Shown piece by piece: positions 34,280-41,838 of a DNA stretch of 43,643 bases (within the stretch, counting starts at the first letter, position 1; every line of letters starts with the position of its first letter). The translations under genes were made by a program, and so were the position numbers. The stretch is taken from positions 1 to 43,643 of the forward strand of contig JAYUJY010000022.1 of NCBI GenBank assembly GCA_043764895.1, in the 5' to 3' direction. The stretch is from JAAFJU01 sp043764895 (GTDB taxonomy: Bacteria > Cyanobacteriota > Cyanobacteriia > Leptolyngbyales > Leptolyngbyaceae). Below the pieces are notes generated by a model, which saw nothing but the letters and a program-made list of their open reading frames with translations, had not been told where the DNA came from and did no database searches.

Positions 34280-34420
34280 TTACTCGCGAATTCTAACCTG
34301 CACTTCATCCACAATCCAAAGTCGTCGATCGATCATCTCCTGCCCCAATAATTGAATGACACGATCGATTTTCGTAGAGAAGTGCGATCGAACCAACGGA
34401 TTTGGGAGGTTGTCGATCGC
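34280..34420 (-). pseudogene. Possible remnant of a DUF5615-type toxin C-terminus
   Basis: Read on the reverse strand the end of this stretch gives KIDRVIQLLGQEMIDRRLWI and then VDEVQVRIRE. This resembles the last third of DUF5615 PIN-like toxins, which often end in an RIR motif. The N-terminal part with the catalytic Asp residues is missing because the frame runs into antisense brnT. It may be the relic of the partner expected for the DUF433 gene, but it is on the opposite strand. Weak. Confidence 0.25.
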
Positions 34421-34436
34421 ACCGTCTGTAACTACA

Positions 34437-34455
34437 ATGTATGTATGTATGTATG
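34437..34455 (+). repeat. ATGT microsatellite carrying five start codons
   Basis: The tetranucleotide ATGT is repeated almost five times, so an ATG occurs every four bases (34437, 34441, 34445, 34449, 34453). Those at 34437 and 34449 are in the brnT frame. Confidence 0.9.
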
Positions 34456-34742
34456 AAATCGACTTTGATTGGGATCCGCATAAAGCAAAAGAGAACATTC
34501 GGAAGCATCAGATTTCCTTTGAAGAAGCTTCCAGTGCCTTCTATGACGAACGTGCGCGAATTCTGTATGACCCAGACCACTCACAGGATGAGGATCGCTA
34601 TATTCTACTCGGGGTCAGTGAAGAATCTCGATTGCTGATGGTCTGTCATCTGTATAAAGAGAACGATCGGCTAATCCGAATCATCTCCGCCCGCCCCGCC
34701 ACGAAAGATGAACGTCGTCAATATCAGGAGTTTCTAGTATGA
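34449..34742 (+). CDS. brnT: BrnT-family ribonuclease toxin
   Basis: A 97-residue RelE-fold toxin of the BrnT family, which cleaves mRNA and is held inactive by BrnA. The family start YEIDFDWDPHKAKENIRKH is complete, followed by ISFEEASSAFYDERARILYD, DEDRYILLGVSEESRLLMVC and the C-terminal RIISARPATKDERRQYQEF (conserved Arg and the terminal RxxY pattern). The start is uncertain because of the ATGT repeat; 34449 gives the family start. The last four bases overlap the brnA start (ATGA), as usual for this toxin-first operon. No good ribosome site is seen. Confidence 0.88.
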   Translation: MYEIDFDWDPHKAKENIRKHQISFEEASSAFYDERARILYDPDHSQDEDRYILLGVSEESRLLMVCHLYKENDRLIRIISARPATKDERRQYQEFLV

Positions 34743-34948
34743 GAGAAGAATACGATTTTGCTAATTCCGTACCCAATCCCTACGTCAAAAATCTAAAAAA
34801 ACAAATCACGATTCGATTGGAAGAAGACGTGATTGGCTATTTCAAAACATTAGCTGACGAAACCGGAATTCCTTACCAAACACTCATCAATCTATATTTA
34901 CAAGACTGTGCCAAGTCCAATCGCAAACCTTCTTTAGAATGGGCGTGA
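34739..34948 (+). CDS. brnA: BrnA-family antitoxin
   Basis: A 69-residue antitoxin of the BrnA type with a ribbon-helix-helix domain. An N-terminal toxin-binding tail is followed by KKQITIRLEEDVIGYFKTLA and the GIPYQTLINLYLQDCAKSNR helix region. It binds BrnT and represses the operon through its DNA-binding domain. It overlaps brnT by four bases (ATGA), so the two are translationally coupled. The pair looks intact. Confidence 0.88.
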   Translation: MREEYDFANSVPNPYVKNLKKQITIRLEEDVIGYFKTLADETGIPYQTLINLYLQDCAKSNRKPSLEWA

Positions 34949-35123
34949 AATGTCTGAAATGATTGTATGAGTGAGCCGATCGATCTTCTCAAGCGACCAC
35001 GGAAAGGCGATCGAATCGTGCCGTCATGGAAATCGATCGATCGTCCTTGGTAGGGAGATGCGATCGAGCTAACCGCAATGCTAAACTGAAGTATCTTTAT
35101 CGTTTTAGCAAGAGGCGATCGTA

Positions 35124-35381
35124 ATGACCACTCTCGACCTCATTCAATCCAGACTCTCCGATCTCGACGAATCCACACTCCAACAAATCTACGCAATCAT
35201 CCAACAATTGTCTCCAACTGTAAGTTCAAACCCTGGACTCCTCAGTCAACTACGCCAAATCCAAATAGACACTTCTGAACAATCCGCCTTAGCAGCAGCA
35301 GGCGATCTAGTCGGTTGCATTGAAGGTCCATCCGACCTCTCTACAAACAAGATGTACATGGCGGGATTTGGACAATCATGA
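35124..35381 (+). CDS. VapB-like antitoxin, partner of a broken VapC
   Basis: An 85-residue protein. The N-terminus is a short helical segment (LDLIQSRLSDLDESTLQQIY), and the C-terminus DLVGCIEGPSDLSTNKMYMA, GFGQS has the look of toxin-binding tails of cyanobacterial VapB-like antitoxins. The identification rests mainly on context: its stop codon overlaps the ATG of a PIN-domain (VapC) start (ATGA-type overlap). The toxin is destroyed, so this antitoxin is now orphaned. It may still bind other toxins or DNA. Confidence 0.5.
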   Translation: MTTLDLIQSRLSDLDESTLQQIYAIIQQLSPTVSSNPGLLSQLRQIQIDTSEQSALAAAGDLVGCIEGPSDLSTNKMYMAGFGQS

Positions 35382-35503
35382 TATCTGGCGCGATCGCTGA
35401 TACAGGTGTTTTAGTTGCGCTGATGAACCGTCACGACACTCATCATGTGTAGGCAAAAGAAGTCTGGAAACAACTGCGCCCACCACTTTTGACCAATTGG
35501 AAT
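35378..35503 (+). pseudogene. VapC (PIN-domain toxin) fragment with an in-frame stop
   Basis: The frame starts MISGAIADTGVLVALMNRHD, the typical first strand of a PIN RNase with the first catalytic Asp in ADTGVLVAL. At codon 25 (35450-35452) a TAG stands where the family would read Trp (TGG). Behind it the frame continues with family character (AKEVWKQLRPPLLT), then homology ends near 35500. The remaining 80-100 residues with the other acidic residues are gone. So there is one nonsense change and one 3' loss. Confidence 0.8.
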
Positions 35504-35765
35504 CATCCCAGTATAACGGTCAGCAAACGATCGAAAACGACAGCTAGTCGATCCCCACGATCGCCCATCCCCATCCAAAATCCGACGTAGGATGGGTTAA
35601 GCGAAGCAACCCATGCGGATCATATTCACCCACCAACCGTTGGGAAAGCCTCTCAGTGATGAGAATCGCCCCACCCACCAACGAGAAAGACGATCGAACC
35701 CCACAACTGTTCAGCTTGCTAGCTCAACGAGCATCGATCGTCTCATTCTTCCACCGATTGCACGG
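35504..35765. repeat. Gene-free gap with dispersed stem-loop repeat, copy 3
   Basis: The 262 bases contain the third copy of the stem-loop repeat, in reverse orientation, at 35592-35614 (ATGGGTT, loop AAGCGAAGC, AACCCAT), preceded by GACGTAGG. It agrees with copy 1 over about 39 bases. It lies at the broken end of vapC, so insertion of the repeat or deletion next to it may have removed the toxin 3' part. The rest shows no gene. Confidence 0.85.
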
Positions 35766-37154
35766 CTATCCTAGCCCTATTTTCCAATCCTGACAGGCTT
35801 GAAGCCAGCGTCGGGGTAACTCTGGCGTTGCACCCCAGTGAAGATGGACGTAAGATGCTTGAAAACTTCGACTACTCCACCCCTCTGCGATCGCCGCTTC
35901 AGTTTTATCCTGTTCCAATCGCGTGAGATGATACAATGGCGACATCGATCGCACCGTGAGATCCGATCGATGAAACTCATGACCTCGAATCCGATCGCTT
36001 TGGCGTAACATTAGCGTGTCTGTTTTGATTGCCACATTTCGATACCCCAGCGTTAACTGTTTTCCCATCACAGCCTGAGCCGGAATAATCCCTACCATTG
36101 GATAATCTTGCTGTGCAAAATCCCGAATACTCGTACACAAATACATCAACCCGCCGCACTCCGCATAGGTTGGCATCCCCGAAGCGATCGCTTGACGCAC
36201 CGATCGTTGGACCTCTTGATTGTCCGCTAGCGTTGGGGCAAACATTTCCGGAAACCCACCGCCAAAGTAAAGTCCCTGAACCTCTTTCGGAAGTTCTTCG
36301 TCCCACATCGGACTCCAAAACACCAACTCCGCCCCCAACGCCTGCAAAATCTCCAAATTATCCGCATAGTAAAAACTAAATGCCGAATCCCGCGCCACAG
36401 CAATCCGAACGCCCTTGAAAACAGGCGATAATGTGGGTGACATAACGGGCGATGAAGCCAGGGAATCCACGTTCACCTTCACCTTTAACAGCGGCAACAG
36501 CTTCGCCCAATCAAAACACCGCAATCCCAACGCCGTCAACGACTCAAATACCTGGGTCAACTGCGGCAACTCATCGGTCGGAACGAGTCCTAAATGTCGA
36601 TCGGGCAATACAATTTGATCTTCACGTCGCAACACACCGAGGATTGGGATTTGCAACGGTGCAATTGACGCTTTCAGCAATGCTAAATGTCGATCGCTGC
36701 CCACTTTATTCAGCACCACTCCGATCACATTCACCCTTGGGTCAAAGGTCCGATAACCATGAATCAGCGCCGCGATCGATTGCGAGGTGCTCTGACAATT
36801 GGCAACCAGTAACACCGACACCTTCAACAGCTTCGCAATGGATGCCGTGCTCCCAAAGCCAATAGGTTCCGCCGCCCCATCAAACAAGCCCATCACCCCT
36901 TCAATCAGCGCATAGTCTGCGGTCTGCTGTCGAGTTTGAAAGGAGTGTTGGACGTAAGGTTCGGAGGTGAGAACGGGGTCGAGGTTGTAGCAAGGACGAT
37001 CGGTCATTCGAGCATGAAACATCGGATCGATATAATCAGGACCGACCTTAAAGGATTGGACTGAGAGCTTTTTGGCGCGGAGGGCTGCAAGAATAGCCAG
37101 AGTGACGGTCGTTTTGCCGCTACCAGAGCGATCGCCTGCGATAATAAGGGTCAT
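35766..37154 (-). CDS. cbiA: Cobyrinate a,c-diamide synthase
   Basis: CbiA/CobB uses ATP and glutamine to amidate the a and c side chains of cobyrinate in cobamide synthesis. The 462-residue product has an N-terminal dethiobiotin-synthetase-like ATP site (GDRSGSGKTTV, residues 7-17), the VGPDYIDPMFH block, and the VEG-type EGVMGLFDG motif. The C-terminal class I glutamine amidotransferase domain shows GLYFGGGFPEMFA and nucleophile Cys in TYAECGGLMYL. The terminal HEFHRSDL contains the catalytic-dyad His. No other cobalamin genes are nearby and I found no B12 riboswitch in the 30 bases that separate it from the upstream DUF4435 gene. It could be read through from the PARIS-like genes. Confidence 0.93.
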   Translation of the reverse strand: MTLIIAGDRSGSGKTTVTLAILAALRAKKLSVQSFKVGPDYIDPMFHARMTDRPCYNLDPVLTSEPYVQHSFQTRQQTADYALIEGVMGLFDGAAEPIGFGSTASIAKLLKVSVLLVANCQSTSQSIAALIHGYRTFDPRVNVIGVVLNKVGSDRHLALLKASIAPLQIPILGVLRREDQIVLPDRHLGLVPTDELPQLTQVFESLTALGLRCFDWAKLLPLLKVKVNVDSLASSPVMSPTLSPVFKGVRIAVARDSAFSFYYADNLEILQALGAELVFWSPMWDEELPKEVQGLYFGGGFPEMFAPTLADNQEVQRSVRQAIASGMPTYAECGGLMYLCTSIRDFAQQDYPMVGIIPAQAVMGKQLTLGYRNVAIKTDTLMLRQSDRIRGHEFHRSDLTVRSMSPLYHLTRLEQDKTEAAIAEGWSSRSFQASYVHLHWGATPELPRRWLQACQDWKIGLG

Positions 37155-37184
37155 GACGAGGAAACAGGAGTCTATGTTTTTGTA

Positions 37185-38045
37185 TTATCCCACGTTGAGG
37201 ATGGAGGATGATAGATCGTGTTGAATTTCCCATTCTTTAAGCTTTTGACACAGTTGGGTTTCCAGAAAATCCTGCGGTCTATACGTTAGGCGTAACGATG
37301 TCTCAAGGTCTTCGGATTCTTTTTTGACTGTACCAAAGACATGCCGTAAACCGATCGCCAAAATCTTCACCAAGTCATGACCACAACAGATTTGCCAAGG
37401 GTCGTATTCTGAAGAAGTTTGTTTGGAGAGTCGGTCGGATTTTAGATCCCAATTTTGCGATTTATCTTGAACCGTTTGAATGAGCTTTATTTCATCTAGA
37501 ATCAGACTTTTCTCATCGAGAAACTTACTAAATTTAATGCCTTCAAACGTCAGATTTAAGCCATCTTTTTGAGAAGTCCAGCGGAGATAACCAATCGGCA
37601 TCCCAGCATTGACCAACAGTGTTCTCACGTCTTGAGGTAATGCAAAGATTTTATCTTCAGATCCATACTCAGCCAAAATACGTTCTAATGCAGCCGATCG
37701 AAGCATCATCGTTTCAGTATCGTGAGTATCTGTGAGAAAGAGATTTTGGCTGGGGTAAACGATCGCATCTAGATGATCAAAGTCTGCATCGACAATGGCC
37801 AGAATGCCGGGAAAATCTGATTTCTCTAGAATAGTAAGAACGTCAATCGCACGTTTTTTTCTAGAGCTTCCTGCGATCGTGACAATAATGCGACATTGCT
37901 CTTCATCAACTAAATTACTATAAAAAAGTTTATCGGTTGAGCCTTCGACGATTATGATAGTCCCAGAGAAAACATCCCGTTCAAGCATTATTGCAATAGC
38001 CTCACGGGAGGCTGTTATCTCCTCTTTTATATCTACATCTTTCAT
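37185..38045 (-). CDS. ariB: DUF4435 (TOPRIM-like) protein, AriB-like
   Basis: A 286-residue protein with a DUF4435 domain. The TOPRIM-type nuclease residues are visible: Glu34 in IIIVEGSTDKLFYSNL, and Asp86/Asp88/Asp90 in ILAIVDADFDHLD. The later DTHDTETMML is also typical of DUF4435. In PARIS anti-phage systems the DUF4435 subunit AriB is the effector, released from AriA when phage anti-restriction proteins are sensed; it then cuts tRNA and stops growth. Here the gene overlaps the ATPase gene by four bases (ATGA), the order ariA-ariB. The frame is open 12 codons upstream, but the ATG at 38045 is favoured by this overlap. It carries CGATCG sites at a normal rate, unlike its partner. Confidence 0.75.
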   Translation of the reverse strand: MKDVDIKEEITASREAIAIMLERDVFSGTIIIVEGSTDKLFYSNLVDEEQCRIIVTIAGSSRKKRAIDVLTILEKSDFPGILAIVDADFDHLDAIVYPSQNLFLTDTHDTETMMLRSAALERILAEYGSEDKIFALPQDVRTLLVNAGMPIGYLRWTSQKDGLNLTFEGIKFSKFLDEKSLILDEIKLIQTVQDKSQNWDLKSDRLSKQTSSEYDPWQICCGHDLVKILAIGLRHVFGTVKKESEDLETSLRLTYRPQDFLETQLCQKLKEWEIQHDLSSSILNVG

Positions 38046-39427
38046 TTTTGCGGACCTTTCAACTGGACGGTCAAGTCCCAACGGTCTTGAATAATATCAG
38101 GCGAATGAGTCGCCATCAAAATATTGATCTGAGTAAGCTTGGTAATTTCATGAAGATCTTTAAGGAACTGCTTCTGCCAACTTATATGTAGAGATAATTC
38201 AGGCTCGTCAATAAGAACTAATGAACCGCGCTGTACTTTGAAAAGTAATTCGTATAGGAGGACAACTTCATGTTGTTCTCCAGAAGATAGATCTGTTGGG
38301 GACAGGATTTTAAATTTTTCAGGCTCTAAATTATCAAACATTTTAAAGACGAATCCCTTATCTTTGTCAAAATCCATCTCCTTCTGTGAATACAAAAACT
38401 TCTGATTGACTAATTTCCTAAACAGATCCATTTTTTCAATTATGTCATCGAACACACTGATCTTCTTTCTCATGTCAGAGATGTATACGGACAAAAGATT
38501 TCTAGTGCTCTCATCGAATTTCTGACTAGGTATCTGAAAGTCTGAGTTGTCATCATTATCTAATAACCCTACCTCAATCAGACGAGATCGACTCCTCTCT
38601 AAATCAGTCAATTGTTCCTGAAGTTCTTTATCAGTGAATTTCCCAGCAATTCCATGCTGTATAACTCTTATTGGAAAAGTTCTATCTATTAATTGAGATG
38701 TATTTCCGTATTCCTCAAGTTTTCTTTTTATTGTATTAGCCAATTCTTCAGAGTATATGGAAACAGTTGGGATCATTATTACTTCTTCAGAATATCGCCT
38801 AGAAGATTCTCCAGCATAGCGTCTAGATGAACGATTGGAGACAGTATTGAGAAGACGCTGAGACTCAATCAAACGAACTTTCACCTGTTGTTTTAAATCG
38901 ATTAGCCAGTCTTCATCTCCAAAAAATTTATTTCTGATGCCAGGAGGCAACCGATCTTCAAAACGTTCTATCACTTCCTCTGCCGACAATTTCTCTCCTG
39001 TAAGCATGTAAATCCATGCTCGGGATGAAAATCCTTGTAATTCCGGAATATTGTCAATTGCGTTAGTCAGGAGTGACATTCCCTTAATGGTTTTTTTTGA
39101 ATTTAAAAATGTTTCTTGTACTTCATGATTTATTCTTAGATATCTAAGAATAAGATCCACTGAATTCTCCTTATCTTTGGAAATAGAAGCTTTCTGTAAA
39201 ACTTCAATAGAATCTCCATTGCTAAAGTTAACAGTGAATTTATCAAACGGAATTCCTTGTATCACAGAATATCTTGAACTAAATAAGCCATCAAGTAGTT
39301 TTAGAGTTGTAGTTTTCCCGAATCCGTTGGGGCCATGGATAATAGTAATGCCTTCCTTGGTGTTGAGGTCGATGAGGTGATTGAACGCCCCGAATAATCC
39401 AGTGACAGAGATTTTCTTAATTTGCAT
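38042..39427 (-). CDS. ariA: AAA/ABC-type ATPase, AriA-like
   Basis: A 461-residue ATPase of the OLD/RecF/SMC-like AAA15 class, starting MQIKKISVTGLFGAFNHLID. Walker A is GPNGFGKTTT at about 32-41; a long insert with coiled-coil parts follows (ELQEQLTDLERSRSRLIE); the ABC signature is LSSGEQHEVVLLYELL; Walker B is SLVLIDEPELSLH; and the H-switch ILMATHSPDIIQ is close to the end. In PARIS, AriA forms the scaffold that senses anti-restriction proteins and holds AriB. Size and partner fit. The DNA is visibly AT-richer than the neighbours and has no CGATCG in about 1.4 kb, which suggests transfer. The start at 39427 follows a GAGAG ribosome site; the divergent S66 gene lies upstream. Confidence 0.78.
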   Translation of the reverse strand: MQIKKISVTGLFGAFNHLIDLNTKEGITIIHGPNGFGKTTTLKLLDGLFSSRYSVIQGIPFDKFTVNFSNGDSIEVLQKASISKDKENSVDLILRYLRINHEVQETFLNSKKTIKGMSLLTNAIDNIPELQGFSSRAWIYMLTGEKLSAEEVIERFEDRLPPGIRNKFFGDEDWLIDLKQQVKVRLIESQRLLNTVSNRSSRRYAGESSRRYSEEVIMIPTVSIYSEELANTIKRKLEEYGNTSQLIDRTFPIRVIQHGIAGKFTDKELQEQLTDLERSRSRLIEVGLLDNDDNSDFQIPSQKFDESTRNLLSVYISDMRKKISVFDDIIEKMDLFRKLVNQKFLYSQKEMDFDKDKGFVFKMFDNLEPEKFKILSPTDLSSGEQHEVVLLYELLFKVQRGSLVLIDEPELSLHISWQKQFLKDLHEITKLTQINILMATHSPDIIQDRWDLTVQLKGPQK

Positions 39428-39537
39428 GGGTGCTATCTCTCGCAAATCATGGGTTTCTTTGTCTTATTGTAGCCCCTTGCTTCTGGTTAAGCTCAGGAGT
39501 AGGATTTTTGGGTACATTCGTTCATTTTGATGGTCCT

Positions 39538-40434
39538 ATGCGTGCTTGTGCGATTCCTGCTTTTCTGAAACCGGGCGATGTTCTCTATGCGATCGCGCCG
39601 AGTGGTGCGGTGCGGGATTCAGCGGCCTTTCAAGGGGGGCTAAACGAGTGGCGATCGCGGGGCTACCGGGTCAAGTTGGCACCCGGATGGGAGGATCGCT
39701 ATGGCTACCTGGCTGGGACGGATGACAGTCGGCGGCATCAGTTGGCAGTGGCTTTGGGTGATTCCGAATGCAAGGGGATTTTGTGTATTCGGGGTGGGTG
39801 GGGTGCGGCGCGGGTTTTGGAGAACTGGACGCTGCCTCTTGATGAGGCGAACCCGAAGTGGCTGATTGGATTTTCGGATATTACGAGTCTGCTGTGGGCG
39901 TGGGCCATAGAGGGGATTTCGGGCGTTCATGGTCCAGTGCTGACAACCTGGGACGATGAGCCGGAATGGTCTAAGCAGCGGTTATTTGATTGGGTGGAGC
40001 GAGGGACGATCGCTCCTCTGGTCGGCGAAGGCTGGAGCGGAGGGACTGCTTCGGGGTTGCTATTGCCCGCAAATCTAACGGTGGCGACGCATTTGCTTGG
40101 GACGTCTGTACAGCCAGAGTTGGAGGGGGTGGTGTTGGCGCTTGAAGACGTGGGAGAAGCACCCTATCGGCTCGATCGATTGTTGACCCATTGGCGCATG
40201 GCGGGGGCATTGGCCCAGGTGTCAGGCATTGCTTTAGGGCGATTTAGCTCCTGTGATGCTCCAGAGGGCTATCCGAGTTTGAGTGTGGAAGACCTTTTGC
40301 GCGATCGACTTTCTGATTTGGGGATTCCAGTGGTGTCGGGGCTGGCGTTTGGCCATGAGGGCGAGAATGCGGCGCTTCCGGTGGGGGTGAAGGTGAGCAT
40401 TAATGGGGATCTGGGACGGCTGGATTTTGGGTAG
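39538..40434 (+). CDS. S66 family LD-carboxypeptidase
   Basis: A 298-residue serine peptidase of family S66, which removes the terminal D-Ala from murein tetrapeptides (L,D-carboxypeptidase) during wall recycling; relatives act in microcin C resistance. Features: LKPGDVLYAIAPSGAVRD near the start, CIRGGWGAARVLE, the nucleophile Ser in LIGFSDITSLLWAW, GVHGPVLTTW, Glu in LEDVGEAPYRLDR, and His in the FGHEGEN block near the end. The frame is open from 39430, but the ATG at 39538 gives the family start. It is divergent from ariA. It has no signal peptide, so it should act in the cytoplasm. Confidence 0.9.
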   Translation: MRACAIPAFLKPGDVLYAIAPSGAVRDSAAFQGGLNEWRSRGYRVKLAPGWEDRYGYLAGTDDSRRHQLAVALGDSECKGILCIRGGWGAARVLENWTLPLDEANPKWLIGFSDITSLLWAWAIEGISGVHGPVLTTWDDEPEWSKQRLFDWVERGTIAPLVGEGWSGGTASGLLLPANLTVATHLLGTSVQPELEGVVLALEDVGEAPYRLDRLLTHWRMAGALAQVSGIALGRFSSCDAPEGYPSLSVEDLLRDRLSDLGIPVVSGLAFGHEGENAALPVGVKVSINGDLGRLDFG

Positions 40435-40450
40435 AATGGGGAAGCCCGAT

Positions 40451-40478
40451 CCCCCTAGCCCCCTTATCAAGCAGGGGG
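40451..40478. repeat. C-rich/G-rich dispersed repeat
   Basis: CCCCCTAGCCCCCTT and then AGGGGG form a short hairpin (CCCCCT at 40459-40464, AGGGGG at 40473-40478). Sequences of the type GATCCCCCTAGCCCCC...GGGGG are a familiar dispersed repeat in cyanobacterial intergenic DNA. Confidence 0.75.
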
Positions 40479-40491
40479 AACTGGAGTTTGT

Positions 40492-41097
40492 ATGAACGAT
40501 CCGATGAGTGTTGGTTTAGATGAAAGTACGAGTGTTTTTGAAACTGTTGGTAAGAGTCTTAGTAAAAGCGATCGATTTAATCTTTCGCCGTTGATTCGGA
40601 TTACGTTGTTAAGTCTGTATTTTGCATTGACGGTGCCGTTACCGTATTTGGCCGATGCGACCCACGCTGAGGTGCCCGGAAGTGGCTTGTGGATTGCAAT
40701 TGTCATCGGTGCGATCGGGCTTTATGGCGCACTAGATGAACGGGTTTTGGTGGATGAAGTCGGAATTCGGGTGACGTATCCGACGTGGTTTCCATTTCGC
40801 CGGGGATGGCAGTTGGATTGGGCAAAGGTAAAGGCGCTGAAGGATCGCAGTACGGGGCAGGGCGGACTGGTGTATTACTTTGTGAGTACAGACGGGGAAG
40901 GGTTTCTGTTGCCGATGCGGGTGGCGGGATTTGCGCGGTTGCTGCGGTTTGTGGAAGCGCGTACGGATTTGGATACCCGCGACGTTAGACCACTGTCACA
41001 ACCTTGGATGTATTTCTTTCTTCTTACCTTAACGGGACTATTAGGATTGGTCGATGTGTGGGCGATCGTGGCGGCAAAGGCACAGTCAGCCGGGTAG
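40492..41097 (+). CDS. Predicted membrane protein, unknown function
   Basis: A 201-residue protein with three probable membrane segments: about residues 36-54 (IRITLLSLYFALTVPLPYLA), 66-80 (GLWIAIVIGAIGLYGAL) and 170-192 (MYFFLLTLTGLLGLVDVWAI). Between the second and third is a soluble beta-rich part (VLVDEVGIRVTYPTW, YYFVSTDGEGFLLPMRVAGF) that looks like the PH-like module of many small membrane proteins. No family name is recognised. The start ATG at 40492 follows a dispersed repeat; CTGGAG at 40481-40486 could be its ribosome site. It is in the same direction as the S66 gene and the following Uma2 gene. Confidence 0.75.
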   Translation: MNDPMSVGLDESTSVFETVGKSLSKSDRFNLSPLIRITLLSLYFALTVPLPYLADATHAEVPGSGLWIAIVIGAIGLYGALDERVLVDEVGIRVTYPTWFPFRRGWQLDWAKVKALKDRSTGQGGLVYYFVSTDGEGFLLPMRVAGFARLLRFVEARTDLDTRDVRPLSQPWMYFFLLTLTGLLGLVDVWAIVAAKAQSAG

Positions 41098-41141
41098 GTG
41101 CAGGATTTATTAGATCAGAAAAATACCTAGGAGAGAACCTT

Positions 41142-41795
41142 ATGATTACGATCGCTCCATTATCACCCACGCTTCCAATAGACACTTGGACCGAAACATC
41201 TTGGGAACAGTTTGTGCAGTGGTCAGATGATGAGAGCACTGCAAAATTGAAGGGCTACTACTATCACGGTAAAGCGAGATTTGAAGCGATGTCTACCGGA
41301 TCGGATCACTCGAAGAATCACAGTATTGTCCTCCTTGCGATCGGCTTATATGCCATGCTTCGGGAAATTCCGATGAACTGTCATGACGCCTGTTCTTACC
41401 GCAAAACGGGACATGATGAGTTTCAACCGGATCTCTCGTGCTACGTTGGCGAGAATGTTGATGCTATTCCCAATGGCACTCGGGTGATTGATTTAGATCA
41501 ATATCCATTGCCGAACTTAGTCATTGAAATTTCAGATACGACTTTAAGTGATGATAAAGGTGAAAAACGATTGCAGTATGAAGATCTTGGTATTGAAGAA
41601 TATTGGATTGTTAATGTCAAAACCTGCGAAATTATTGCATTCTCTATTCCTACGATCGGCACTAGCCACCGCCTTATGACATCTCAAGTGTTTCCCCAAT
41701 TGACCTTCAGTCTACTCGAATCGACCCTACAACTCTGCCGCCAAAACAACCAGTCCGCAGCCCTCGCTTGGTTCAATCGTCAGATTCAACTCTAG
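41142..41795 (+). CDS. Uma2 family endonuclease (DUF820), copy 2
   Basis: A 217-residue Uma2 protein with the expected parts: TWEQF-like opening (SWEQFVQWSDDESTAKLKGY), FQPDLSCYVGE, LVIEISDTTLSDDKGEKRLQ with the Glu and Lys, and YEDLGIEEYWIVNVKTCEII. The frame is open from 41004, but the ATG at 41142 is preceded by AGGAGAG at good spacing and starts right before the homology. It belongs to a different subgroup from copy 1 and from copy 3, with which it is convergent. Confidence 0.88.
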   Translation: MITIAPLSPTLPIDTWTETSWEQFVQWSDDESTAKLKGYYYHGKARFEAMSTGSDHSKNHSIVLLAIGLYAMLREIPMNCHDACSYRKTGHDEFQPDLSCYVGENVDAIPNGTRVIDLDQYPLPNLVIEISDTTLSDDKGEKRLQYEDLGIEEYWIVNVKTCEIIAFSIPTIGTSHRLMTSQVFPQLTFSLLESTLQLCRQNNQSAALAWFNRQIQL

Positions 41796-41838
41796 ATAAA
41801 TCGCAATTCTTTCACCTCACGTCCCCATCACAGCAAAC

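Noticed and set aside
37155..37184. Cobalamin riboswitch before cbiA
   Set aside because: Only 30 bases separate cbiA from the upstream gene; there is no room and no B12-box-like sequence.
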